A program made the position numbers and the translations under genes. Positions 24,447 through 33,365 of a DNA stretch of 64,000 nucleotides are shown one piece after another (the stretch's first letter is position 1; the number at the start of each line of letters is the position of its first letter). The stretch comes from CBDBLK01 sp965215445 (GTDB lineage Bacteria; Bdellovibrionota; Bacteriovoracia; Bacteriovoracales; Bacteriovoracaceae). The stretch lies in NCBI GenBank assembly GCA_965215445.1, contig CBDCDT010000002.1, forward strand, positions 992,001-1,056,000. Direction: 5' to 3'. The notes under the pieces are model-generated. The model was not told the DNA's origin, did no database searches, and worked only from the letters and a program-made list of their open reading frames with translations.

Positions 24447-26177
24447 ATGCGCTTAAAAGCATCTAAAATTCCTTTTCGCCTGGAACTTTTATTAGACGTG
24501 GCCTTTCTTTGCCTTTTTTTCTTGGGACGGCCTGGCAAACTCCCCCAGAATTGGAGTCCCGAGGCCCTGGATCAGGTGATGCTGGTGATGGGAGGGCTGA
24601 TTCCCGCTTTCATGGCCGGTTCCATTTTGGTTAATTTTATTAAAAGCAAAGAGGTTGAAGATTTTTTTAGGCGTCATATTTTTGCGCTGACTTTGCTGGT
24701 GGCCTTGCTCATTATCTGGGGAGATTTCCAGTTTACCTTTTGGTTGGTTTCCGCCCGCCTGCTCTCATTGCTCTTTGGAAGCTATTTTTGGCTCAAGGGG
24801 GTAGGCCGTCGAGGGAAAAAAAGGTCGGTAACTCCCGTATTTTACGGGATCAAATTGAGGCCGGCCCAAATTCTTCTGCTTTCTTTTTTACTGGCCATTT
24901 TTTTGGGCACTTCTTTGCTTATGCTTCCGGCATCAACCAAGGATGGGCACGCTTTGGCCGTCGTTGATGCCCTTTTTATGGCGACTTCTGCTATCTGCGT
25001 TACCGGTCTTACAACTCAGTCTGTGGCCAATGATTTTAGTTTTTTTGGTCAAATGGTCATTCTCATCCTGATTCAAATTGGCGGGCTTTCGATTATGACT
25101 CTCTATTCCTCTCTGACCATTCTTTTGGGCAAAAGTATTGGCATGAAGGATCAGATGGTGATGCAGGACTTGCTCAATATCAACAGTTTGGAAGGCCTTT
25201 TTCAGATGATTGTCAATATTGTCAAGTACACTCTCTTTATTGAACTTTGGGGGGGGATTGCTCTCACTTTGGCCTTTTCTCTCGAGGGTTTTGAGTTTGG
25301 CAATGCCCTCTATTACGGTTTCTTCCACGCCATTTCGGCCTTTTGTAACGCCGGCTTTAGCCTTTTTGACACCAGTTTGGAATCTTATGCGACCAATCCC
25401 CTGATTCACGGAACTGTCGCTATTTTAGTTATTCTCGGAGGCCTTGGTTTTGTTGTACTCAAAGAATTGAGAGAGGTTTTGGTTTCCGGCAAGCATTTGG
25501 TTCGCTTGGGAATCCACACTAAAACGGTATTGGTGGTGAGTGCCTTTTTAACCAGTGTCGGTGCCCTGGCCATTTTTTTTGGGGAATTTCTCTACGCTCT
25601 CGAAGATTATACTTTGTGGGAAAAGATTCAAATTTCCCTGTTTCAGTCGGTAACCCTGCGAACTGCCGGCTTTAACACCATCCCCATGGGAAATTTGCAA
25701 TCCTACACCCTTTACTTGATGTCTCTTTTTATGTTCATAGGGGGTTCTCCGGGGTCTACTGCCGGTGGAGTGAAAACCACCGCGTTGGCAATTTTAGTGC
25801 AGTCAATTAGGGCCACGTTGAAAGGGGACAAGTCGGTGATTATGTTCGATCGGGTCATTCCGTCTCCGTTGGTGGTTAAGGTGACGGCACTGGTCTTTAT
25901 CTCGATTTTGATGACCAGTTTTTCCATTTTCTTACTCATGGCATTAGAACCTCAGCAGAATTTTTTGGCCATTTTTTTTGAGGCCATTTCGGCCTCGGGG
26001 ACGGTGGGCCTAACTCTGGGCATTACGCCCTTTCTTTCTCCCATGGGTAAATTGGCCATTTCTCTGCTCATGTTTTCTGGTCGGATTGGCCCGTTGACTC
26101 TTATTCTTGCTATTGGCCAACAAAATCGCCCCGTTGGTAAAGTTGACTATCCCGATGGCAGAATTATGATTGGCTAA
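24447..26177 (+). CDS. trkH: K+ uptake membrane subunit (TrkH/KtrB family)
   Basis: 576 residues. Four pore-loop repeats carry the selectivity glycines: SAICVTGLTTQ, SAFCNAGFSLF, VTLRTAGFNTI and ISASGTVGLTL. The N terminus has two or more extra membrane helices before the first repeat, making it longer than KtrB (about 450) and nearer TrkH. It forms the K+-translocating dimer regulated by the cytosolic RCK protein encoded 33 nt downstream. Confidence 0.92.
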   Translation: MRLKASKIPFRLELLLDVAFLCLFFLGRPGKLPQNWSPEALDQVMLVMGGLIPAFMAGSILVNFIKSKEVEDFFRRHIFALTLLVALLIIWGDFQFTFWLVSARLLSLLFGSYFWLKGVGRRGKKRSVTPVFYGIKLRPAQILLLSFLLAIFLGTSLLMLPASTKDGHALAVVDALFMATSAICVTGLTTQSVANDFSFFGQMVILILIQIGGLSIMTLYSSLTILLGKSIGMKDQMVMQDLLNINSLEGLFQMIVNIVKYTLFIELWGGIALTLAFSLEGFEFGNALYYGFFHAISAFCNAGFSLFDTSLESYATNPLIHGTVAILVILGGLGFVVLKELREVLVSGKHLVRLGIHTKTVLVVSAFLTSVGALAIFFGEFLYALEDYTLWEKIQISLFQSVTLRTAGFNTIPMGNLQSYTLYLMSLFMFIGGSPGSTAGGVKTTALAILVQSIRATLKGDKSVIMFDRVIPSPLVVKVTALVFISILMTSFSIFLLMALEPQQNFLAIFFEAISASGTVGLTLGITPFLSPMGKLAISLLMFSGRIGPLTLILAIGQQNRPVGKVDYPDGRIMIG

Positions 26178-26210
26178 ACTCGTTTATAATAGAGTTGTGG
26201 AAACTAAACT

Positions 26211-26903
26211 ATGATTGTAGCAGTTGTTGGATTGGGGACATTCGGAGCAAAGACGGCCATTCGCCTTTACGAAAAAGGTGCTGAAGTTATGGCCATTGAT
26301 AAAGATGAGGGCCTGGTTCAAAAAATTAAAGACCGGGTAACCCACGCTGCAGTTTTGGATGTTACCGACGAACGGGCATTGCGCTCGGTGAATATTTCCG
26401 ACGTAGATGTAGCGGTTGTCGCCATTGGCGATCACATCGAACAGTCCATTATGGCCGTGACCATGTTAAGAAAATTGGGAGTTGGCCGTGTGATTGCACG
26501 GGCGACATCTCCCATTCACGAACACATTTTGCACGAAATCGGGGCCTCTGAAATGGTCATGGTCGAAGAAGAGATGGGTGAAATCATCGCCTCGAAAATC
26601 ATCGCTCCCTACGTTCTTCAGAGATATAACTTTGCTGCCGGTTATTCTATCGTCGAATTAAAACTGGGCAAAAGCTTTGAAGGCAAAACGCTGGTGGAGT
26701 CCAAGATTCGTCAAAATTATTCTCTCAATATTGTGGCCTTGCAAAAGCGCATTCCCTATGTTGCAGAAGATGGTAAGGCCGCTTACCGGGTGGAAATCAA
26801 CGATTGCCCCATGCCCATGGATATTATCGAGGCCGACGATGTGGTGGTTTTGGTGGGAAGTGAAAAGAACTTTAACCGGCTTTTTGCGGATTTGACGGAG
26901 TAA
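26211..26903 (+). CDS. trkA: RCK K+-channel regulator (TrkA/KtrA family)
   Basis: 230 residues, single RCK unit. The N-terminal Rossmann motif VVGLGTFGAKTAIRLYEKG (about 4-22), with an acidic residue at the end of strand 2 (AIDKDEG), binds NAD/ATP. A C-terminal RCK_C domain spans about 135-225 (FEGKTLVESKIRQNYSLNIVA). The short, single-RCK form is KtrA-like. It gates the TrkH/KtrB pore in response to nucleotides. Confidence 0.92.
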   Translation: MIVAVVGLGTFGAKTAIRLYEKGAEVMAIDKDEGLVQKIKDRVTHAAVLDVTDERALRSVNISDVDVAVVAIGDHIEQSIMAVTMLRKLGVGRVIARATSPIHEHILHEIGASEMVMVEEEMGEIIASKIIAPYVLQRYNFAAGYSIVELKLGKSFEGKTLVESKIRQNYSLNIVALQKRIPYVAEDGKAAYRVEINDCPMPMDIIEADDVVVLVGSEKNFNRLFADLTE

Positions 26904-26913
26904 TGGGAGCGCT

Positions 26914-28077
26914 ATGAATTTATCCTTGAGAGGCCGGGTCGTTTGGAGTTTCATCATTGCCAATGTTTTGGTTTTGGGACTGGCCTTTACGGTTTTTCAT
27001 TTTCTCAATTCCTTGGGCCAGGATATGAAAGTGGTTTCCGAGAACTTCAGTCGCAAATCTTTGCTGACCGATGAAATTCGCATACAGGCAGTTTCCCTCT
27101 TGAAATACCAGCGCAAAATTTTAACAGAAAAACCTTCTCCTCAAGTCGTCGAGCAAGTTATCGAACTTTGCGAAAGTTTTACTTCTCAACTCCAAATTCT
27201 CGACTCTCTCCATAGTGACCCCGACGCCAAAAAAGTTGTTGGACAAATGCTTTCTTACGTCGATTCTTTGAAGTTACTTCTCTCCAAGGGTGTACTTTTT
27301 GACCAGCGAACAGTCGGTTCCAACGCCGTTGGCGACCTGGCGGATAAAATTCTGGAGTCCTTTTCCGAATTTCAGGACATTCAGCACTACGAGTCGGTCA
27401 ATCGGGACAAGCAAATTGAAGGCCTTGTCGGTGAAACCAAGCGGATTATGATGATTGTTTTGACCATGGGGTTTCTTTCCACCATTATTTTGGCCTTGGT
27501 GATTCCCGGGAAAATTGCTCTCCCGTTTAAAAAAATTAAAGACGCCATCCGCGAGCTTCAGGATTGCAATTTTGACGTCAATATCTACTATTCTCAAGAT
27601 GATGAGATTGGTGAAATCGCCGGCGAAATGAATAAAATGATTCATTCCTTCAAAGTCTTCGAGGAATTGCGAGCAGACCGCATTTCAGTGGAGAAACGTA
27701 AATTTGATGCTTTAGCCAATATGCTCAAAAGGCCCATTTTGGTGAGCACTGCGGGGGGCGTGCTGACTTATGTGAACAACCGGACTTATGCTCTTTTGCA
27801 GATTCAGTCCGAAGATATTATCGGCAAGGAAATGAGCACTTTGCACCTCTCGTCTTGCATTGTGGAGGCATTTGAACTGGCAATTAAACGGCGTTCTAAA
27901 ATTGAAAATGTGGAGGTGACCATAACTGCAAAACAAAAGGAAGAGGAGTCTGAAACTGAAAAAGATCAAGAGTTGGAAAAACTTTTTGAAGGTTATGCCA
28001 ATGTTATTCCCATTCGTGGAAAAGAAAGTTCCCTAGACTATTATCTTATGATATTGTCTGCCGAAGTCTTTACCTAA
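26914..28077 (+). CDS. HAMP-PAS membrane receptor without output domain
   Basis: 387 residues. Two membrane helices (about 8-30 and 172-196) enclose a helical periplasmic sensor domain of about 140 residues. A HAMP domain follows (PGKIALPFKKIKDAIRELQ, about 197-250), then a PAS-like domain (PILVSTAGGVLTYVNNRTY to LHLSSCIVEAFELA, about 270-340). There is no histidine kinase, GGDEF or methyl-accepting module; the protein ends soon after the PAS. It starts 10 nt after trkA and is followed by lepA, so it may sense osmotic or ionic state for the K+ system. That link rests on position only. Confidence 0.75.
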   Translation: MNLSLRGRVVWSFIIANVLVLGLAFTVFHFLNSLGQDMKVVSENFSRKSLLTDEIRIQAVSLLKYQRKILTEKPSPQVVEQVIELCESFTSQLQILDSLHSDPDAKKVVGQMLSYVDSLKLLLSKGVLFDQRTVGSNAVGDLADKILESFSEFQDIQHYESVNRDKQIEGLVGETKRIMMIVLTMGFLSTIILALVIPGKIALPFKKIKDAIRELQDCNFDVNIYYSQDDEIGEIAGEMNKMIHSFKVFEELRADRISVEKRKFDALANMLKRPILVSTAGGVLTYVNNRTYALLQIQSEDIIGKEMSTLHLSSCIVEAFELAIKRRSKIENVEVTITAKQKEEESETEKDQELEKLFEGYANVIPIRGKESSLDYYLMILSAEVFT

Positions 28078-28094
28078 AATTTAAGTCAGGTCTG

Positions 28095-29894
28095 ATGAAT
28101 CAAAATCTCATTCGCAATTTTTCCATTATTGCCCATATTGACCACGGCAAGTCTACTCTGGCAGACCGTTTGATGGAAGTTACGGGTTCTGTCAGTGAAC
28201 GGGAAAAAGAAGACCGGCTTTTGGACAAGATGGATTTGGAAAAGGAGCGGGGAATTACCATCAAAGCGCAAAGTGTTCGCCTCAAATACCGCGCCAAAGA
28301 TGGCAAGGATTATTTTTTTAATTTAATTGATACTCCCGGACACGTCGATTTTACCTATGAAGTCAGCCGTTCTCTGGCCTCTTGTGATGGCGCTTTATTG
28401 GTGGTGGACGCTTCCCAGGGAGTTGAGGCCCAAACTTTGGCCAATGTTTATATGGCGATAGAAAATGACCTCGAAATTATTCCGGTTCTCAACAAAATTG
28501 ACCTGCCTCACGCCGATGTGGCGGGGGCAAAAAAGCAAATTGAAGATGTTGTCGGCATTGATGCTGAGAAGGCCAACGAAATTTCGGCCAAAAACGGTCT
28601 TGGCATTGAATCTCTTTGTGAAACCATCGTTGAAAAAATTCCTCCCCCTAGTGGAGATTCCAGCAAGGCCTTGCAGGCCCTCATCTTCGATTCCTGGTTT
28701 GATATTTATCAGGGGGTGATTGTTTTAGCGAGAGTGATGAATGGAGCTATCAAAAGAAAAGATAAAATTTACCTCAAACATTCCGAAGGGGAATATGAAG
28801 TTTTGAAACTGGCGGTCAACACTCCCTTTTTTACTGAGATTGATGAACTGGGGGCAGGGGAAGTGGGGATGCTCATTTGTGGCATCAAAACTGTGCGTGA
28901 TGTAAAAATTGGCGACACTATCGTCAGCGCCAAAAGTAAGGACACTCCCAACCTGGACAGTTATGAAGAAATCAAACCTATGGTTTTTTGTGGAATTTTT
29001 CCCGTGGAGTCGAGCGAATACCAAAATCTCAAAGAGTCTCTGGAAAAATTGGCCCTCAACGATGCCAGTTTTACCTATATCCCCGAAACTTCCGGTGCTT
29101 TGGGATTCGGGTTTCGTTGTGGGTTTTTGGGACTGCTTCACATGAGCATTATTCAAGAGCGGCTGGAGAGGGAATTTGAACTCAATTTAATTTCAACTGC
29201 TCCGAGTGTAAATCACCGGGTGATGATGGAGGATGGAGGCCAACTGGAAATTTCCAACCCTTCCGAGCTTCCTGAAAAGGGCGGCTTTGAAAGCATTGAA
29301 GAACCTGTCGTCTCGCTTTCGATTCACACTCCCAATCAGTATTTGGGAAATATTATTAAACTGTGCCAAGAGAGAAGGGGCCAGCAAACCCATCTTAACT
29401 ACATTACCGAAGACCGGGTTCAAATTTCTTACGACCTGCCTTTGAGTGAAATGGTGTTTGATTTTTATGACAAACTCAAGGGTTATTCCAAGGGTTATGC
29501 TTCCATGAACTACGAATTTAAAGGTTATCAAACCTCCGATCTGGTCAAGGTGGATATTCTCTTAAACACGGAAAAGGTTGATGCGTTAAGCTTGATCTGC
29601 CATCGCTCTAATGCGTTTTACAAAGGCAGGGAATTGACCCAAAAGTTACAAAAACTTATCTCTCGTCAACAATATGACATTGCTATTCAGGCGGCCATAG
29701 GCAGTCGGATTATTTCCCGTGAAACAATTAAGGCCCTGAGAAAAAATGTTCTGGCAAAATGTTATGGTGGAGATATTTCGCGCAAAAGAAAACTGCTTGA
29801 GAAACAAAAAGCGGGCAAAAAGAGAATGAAGATGGTAGGTTCAGTAGAGGTTCCCCAAGAGGCCTTTTTGGCCGTTCTCAAGGTTGGTGATTAA
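28095..29894 (+). CDS. lepA: Elongation factor 4 (LepA)
   Basis: 599 residues, the standard length. G1 is AHIDHGKST (13-21), G2 is in the RGIT segment, G3 is DTPGHVDF, G4 is NKID. The C-terminal domain ends with the LepA-specific KCYGGDISRKRKLLEKQKAGKKRMK and VPQEAF segments. It is a ribosome-associated GTPase acting in translation under ionic stress and in initiation. Its place behind the K+ genes fits the idea that EF4 matters at altered Mg2+/K+. Confidence 0.97.
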   Translation: MNQNLIRNFSIIAHIDHGKSTLADRLMEVTGSVSEREKEDRLLDKMDLEKERGITIKAQSVRLKYRAKDGKDYFFNLIDTPGHVDFTYEVSRSLASCDGALLVVDASQGVEAQTLANVYMAIENDLEIIPVLNKIDLPHADVAGAKKQIEDVVGIDAEKANEISAKNGLGIESLCETIVEKIPPPSGDSSKALQALIFDSWFDIYQGVIVLARVMNGAIKRKDKIYLKHSEGEYEVLKLAVNTPFFTEIDELGAGEVGMLICGIKTVRDVKIGDTIVSAKSKDTPNLDSYEEIKPMVFCGIFPVESSEYQNLKESLEKLALNDASFTYIPETSGALGFGFRCGFLGLLHMSIIQERLEREFELNLISTAPSVNHRVMMEDGGQLEISNPSELPEKGGFESIEEPVVSLSIHTPNQYLGNIIKLCQERRGQQTHLNYITEDRVQISYDLPLSEMVFDFYDKLKGYSKGYASMNYEFKGYQTSDLVKVDILLNTEKVDALSLICHRSNAFYKGRELTQKLQKLISRQQYDIAIQAAIGSRIISRETIKALRKNVLAKCYGGDISRKRKLLEKQKAGKKRMKMVGSVEVPQEAFLAVLKVGD

Positions 29895-29899
29895 TTCAA

Positions 29900-30532
29900 A
29901 TGCACAAAGAACTTGAAAAACATCTCATTTGCGCCTTACAAGAGTTTGCTTCGGGTAAACATTACGATCAGCTCATCGAGGCCAAAGATACTTATTTCAA
30001 TTTAACTGGATGGCCTTTGGAGGAAGACGAAGATTACGAATCCCGCATGAACTCATTTAACGACTGGTATCTCTTCCAATTCGTCTCCAAGCAGGGCAAT
30101 CGCCCTCCCATTGAAACTTATCTGGAAAACAGAGAAGTTGAAGAAGACATGAAAGTATCTCTCTTGAGTTACAACCATTCTGTGTTTCAATATATGGGAG
30201 AAAACCGAAAAGGCCAGTACACCCTCAAAGATATTTTGCATAATAAAAAATTAACTTTGGCAAGCGGCCACCCCGCAGTCTTACCTATTAAAGGTGAAAT
30301 TTTTATGGGACGTACGCTGGAGTACAAAGCGGGCATTTATCTCACCACCGGTATGACTTTCCTTCCGCGAGAAACCATTTCCATTCTCAAAAAAGAGGTC
30401 AAAAAAGTGAGGCGTCTACGCGACCCCGGCGCAGAAATCAAATTTTTGCTTTTTACGGAATTTCTCAAAACCAAATGGCAAAGATACCGCCACGTCGAAC
30501 TGGACAAAATTTTTGTCTACCCGAAGGCGTAA
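29900..30532 (+). CDS. Conserved-looking cytosolic protein, unknown function
   Basis: 210 residues, 5 nt after lepA and likely in the same transcript. No signal peptide or membrane segment. The N half is acidic helical (YFNLTGWPLEEDEDYESRMNSFNDWYLFQF), and the C half is beta-rich and basic (GEIFMGRTLEYKAGIYL). Aromatic-rich motifs WPLEEDE and FNDWYLF are distinctive. Not recognised. Confidence 0.7.
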   Translation: MHKELEKHLICALQEFASGKHYDQLIEAKDTYFNLTGWPLEEDEDYESRMNSFNDWYLFQFVSKQGNRPPIETYLENREVEEDMKVSLLSYNHSVFQYMGENRKGQYTLKDILHNKKLTLASGHPAVLPIKGEIFMGRTLEYKAGIYLTTGMTFLPRETISILKKEVKKVRRLRDPGAEIKFLLFTEFLKTKWQRYRHVELDKIFVYPKA

Positions 30533-30586
30533 ATGGCCCTGCGAGAATTGACACAATAGGAACAATAAGACAATTTTTAGCTCGGC

Positions 30587-30663
30587 CGGAGTGTAGCGCA
30601 GCCTGGTAGCGCACTTGCTTTGGGAGCAAGGGGTCGCTGGTTCAAATCCAGTCACTCCGACCA
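30587..30663 (+). tRNA. tRNA-Pro (UGG)
   Basis: 77 nt including an encoded CCA. The acceptor stem is CGGAGTG/CACTCCG, the D arm contains GCGCAGCCTGGTAGCGC, the anticodon stem is CTTGC/GCAAG, with loop TTTGGGA giving anticodon TGG at 30621-30623. The T arm carries GGTTCAAATCC. Decodes CCA and, with wobble modification, other Pro codons. Confidence 0.97.
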
Positions 30664-30784
30664 TTTGTCAAAGTCCTCGAACTACTGGCCGCAGCAAAAT
30701 CGAGGGAACGAGGGCCTTGCGGCCCCATCCCCTTTTCTCCTTAATCTTGATTTTGCCAATCAGATGCTTGGAAATGATACTTTT

Positions 30785-32545
30785 TTACATATTGGGAGGA
30801 AGTTCAAGCTGGGTTCCTTGATCTCTGGTAATGGAGGGAGAAAATCCACTCCAAACTTTTTTGGGATGGCGGACATCGTTGCCTAAGTCTCCGGAAATGG
30901 TTGCCCCTTCGTCGAGTAAACCAAAAGCGATGAAATTTATTAATCCCTTTAATGTTGATTTTTCTAAAACGACAGGAAAGGGCCGGGTTGAATTTTCTTT
31001 GAGTCCGGTGAAATTTTGAGAGAAATAAGGAATGAAAAAATCTTTTTGAAAATAGGGATCAGTAAAAACTTCTTCCTGGTTTGAAGACCTGTATATCTTG
31101 GGATCAATAGGGCCTCGCAAATGATAAAGGATGACATTTTCAAGTGCCTTTAAGGCCCTTTTTTTGATGTTTTTTTCGTTTGATCTTTGTGCCCGTTCCG
31201 TTCCATGATGAAAATAGGGATAAGTTTGCAAAACGTTTCTTAGGATGGGAACGCGAAACTTAAAGCAGTCATCGTTTTGAAAAGACCCTGCGGCCCGGCC
31301 GATGTCGGGGGCGTATCCTTGCCTTGAAACACTTGTTTCCTCAATATGGCAAGTCGGAGTTCTCCCCCTTTGAAGTCTTTCGCGGCCAAAGAAAACTTCG
31401 TTTCCTTTAAAAGGACGAAGTGCTCTCGATAAGGAGCTTTTTTCTGAACTTCTCACTCCCAAAGAAAAAAATCCGTGTCCGCCAAATTCGGGGGCATTAT
31501 GGCATTGAAAGCAGCCTGCCCCCGTTATCTTGTAACCTTCCAATTGGACTTGAACACCGAGAGGAGAAAAAAAACTGACCATGCCTATAAGTTGTTCCAG
31601 AGAAAGAGAATTTGCGCCTTCTACGAAGCGATCATAAGGAGTTTCTCGGCTAACGTGACTGCTGACAAATGCGGCCAGGGCCACTCCAATGAGTCGGTCG
31701 CTTATTGCTGAATTATAAACTTGTTTGAAAATCTGGCGGTATTTTTTAACTGCTCGAACTTTGGCCACGGCAATGGCCAAACATTCATTTCTCCCTGGAA
31801 TACTATAGGTTCCGTTTGGCCTTTTGAAAGGGATTCCATCAATTGTGGTGGAAGCGGCATTAAAATTGCCCGTATCCAATCCCTGATATTTGTCAAAAGT
31901 ATTGGCGTGAGTTAGTTTGACGGGAGTTTTAAAAAACGGTCCTCCTTTGCGAAAAATATTCTTACTTTCTTCGGGAATAGGGTTGTCACCGCACATTTCA
32001 ATAGACGTGTGGATGGGTAGCAGTGTTTGAAAAAAAAGGCTCCCAAAACGCCCATCGTGAAATAATCCCTGCTGGTTTGTGGGATCGGAGCGGTAAACCA
32101 CATTTAAAGTTGAAAGAGTATTTCTAAACATGTGACTTTTGGCCTCAAAACCAAGTCCGTCGTCTCCTAAAGAACGATTTAAAGAAAGTTTGCCCAGTGG
32201 AAAAATCCTGCCTACATTTTTACTGCTAGGGCCACCTTTACCCAAGGCCCCTACAGAGAGAGAATTTCCGTCGGCAAAACCGTGATTGGCAAGATGGCAG
32301 GTGGCACAGCTTACATCATTATTTCGCGAAAGAATGGGATCGTTAAAAAGTTGGCGTCCCAACTCCAGTTCCAAGTGCGATGGCCTTCTTCCAAAAAGGT
32401 GTTCCCAAGGGACTGGTGGGAGAGGTTTTAAGTGTTTGGCAAAGCGGGAGCGAATTTCCTTCTCAACTTTAAAAAGTGTACTATCTCGACAGGAAATTAG
32501 AAAAATAAGGAGAATGAATAATTTAGAACTCGATGAAACCGCTAT
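30785..32545 (-). CDS. Di-haem cytochrome c peroxidase-like (CcpA/MauG family) lipoprotein
   Basis: Residues are numbered from an in-frame ATA at 32545; the only canonical start is TTG 32374, which would give 529 residues but cut into the conserved N terminus. Two c-type haem motifs are CATCH (about 80-84) and CFQCH (about 345-349), with RNVLQTYPYFHHGT near the C terminus, as in di-haem peroxidases that reduce H2O2 in the periplasm or in MauG-like oxidases. The upstream extension encodes SSSKLFILLIFLISC, a textbook lipoprotein signal with Cys at 19. GAGGGG lies 8 nt before the ATA. It overlaps the prepilin gene before it. Either a rare start codon or a base error is implied. Confidence 0.75.
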   Translation of the reverse strand: MAVSSSSKLFILLIFLISCRDSTLFKVEKEIRSRFAKHLKPLPPVPWEHLFGRRPSHLELELGRQLFNDPILSRNNDVSCATCHLANHGFADGNSLSVGALGKGGPSSKNVGRIFPLGKLSLNRSLGDDGLGFEAKSHMFRNTLSTLNVVYRSDPTNQQGLFHDGRFGSLFFQTLLPIHTSIEMCGDNPIPEESKNIFRKGGPFFKTPVKLTHANTFDKYQGLDTGNFNAASTTIDGIPFKRPNGTYSIPGRNECLAIAVAKVRAVKKYRQIFKQVYNSAISDRLIGVALAAFVSSHVSRETPYDRFVEGANSLSLEQLIGMVSFFSPLGVQVQLEGYKITGAGCFQCHNAPEFGGHGFFSLGVRSSEKSSLSRALRPFKGNEVFFGRERLQRGRTPTCHIEETSVSRQGYAPDIGRAAGSFQNDDCFKFRVPILRNVLQTYPYFHHGTERAQRSNEKNIKKRALKALENVILYHLRGPIDPKIYRSSNQEEVFTDPYFQKDFFIPYFSQNFTGLKENSTRPFPVVLEKSTLKGLINFIAFGLLDEGATISGDLGNDVRHPKKVWSGFSPSITRDQGTQLELPPNM

Positions 32546-33365
32546 CCTTGACGCCCCTCATTTTTACAGATCCACTGGTTTTAAGCTCTCTAAAGACAAA
32601 TCTTCCCGAACACTTATTTTCTTTCCTGCTTTTTGAAGAGCAGAGATTTCCCAATGAAAATAATCTCATAGAATAAAAAGTAGGCCCTTTATTTTTATTA
32701 AACCTCAAAAAAAAACCTGTGCTGTCAATAAATCTAAGGTCTGAGTTTGCAGGGTAGGTTTTGAGTACTCTCTTCTCGCCAATATGAAAAGTTCCCACTC
32801 TGTAGCGGCCATTGAAGTCGACCAGTTCTTGACAGGAACCTTCTGAACCGATGGGGCAGCAATGAACTTCAAAGGTTTTTTGCCAATTGCGAATAAAGGG
32901 AATCAATTTTAAGGATTGAATTGATGGTATATCAAGAGAATTAAGTGCTGTGTCTTTGGGAACGCATCGGCTAACTAGAAGAGTTGATTCTTTGGAACCC
33001 GAGGCACTGGGAATTTCAAGAGTGTGAGAATTTTGGAAAAATGCTTGTCCATCTATCTTGATGGCCATATCATCTTTGCTTTTAAAAAATTCAGATACTG
33101 CTGCAAATTTCCACGATACCAGAGAGGAAGGGCCATAGGAACTTTCCGAATCAAAAAATGACCAAGAGACGTTCTTTTGGAATCTGGTTATTTTTTCTTT
33201 TATTTCTATATGCGCCATGGATATGCGCCCAAAGGCCTCCGATTTTTTTATTGCCTGGGTGTTGTAATCCATAACGGAGTTGAATCCTACCAAAAAAACT
33301 GCTCCCAGTAATCCTAAAGCAACCATAATTTCTATTAAAGAGAGTCCTTTGTTGACCCATTTCAC
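32523..33365 (-). CDS. Prepilin-like minor pilin
   Basis: 280 residues. The type III signal is VNKG|LSLIEIMVALGLLGAVFLVGF (cleavage after G7, Glu at +5). The rest is a beta-rich globular part with a Cys-containing segment (EVHCCPIGSEGSCQ, about 163-176) and a late GNLCSSK...KCSGRF pair. It overlaps the larger prepilin upstream by 4 nt and the peroxidase gene downstream. It is probably a minor pilin inserted with the giant prepilin in the pilus tip. Confidence 0.8.
   Translation of the reverse strand: MKWVNKGLSLIEIMVALGLLGAVFLVGFNSVMDYNTQAIKKSEAFGRISMAHIEIKEKITRFQKNVSWSFFDSESSYGPSSLVSWKFAAVSEFFKSKDDMAIKIDGQAFFQNSHTLEIPSASGSKESTLLVSRCVPKDTALNSLDIPSIQSLKLIPFIRNWQKTFEVHCCPIGSEGSCQELVDFNGRYRVGTFHIGEKRVLKTYPANSDLRFIDSTGFFLRFNKNKGPTFYSMRLFSLGNLCSSKSRKENKCSGRFVFRELKTSGSVKMRGVKDSGFIEF

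Noticed and set aside
30687..30724. GGCCGCA/TGCGGCC hairpin after the tRNA
   Set aside because: The loop is 24 nt and a competing short stem exists; no U-tract. Not strong enough to call a terminator.
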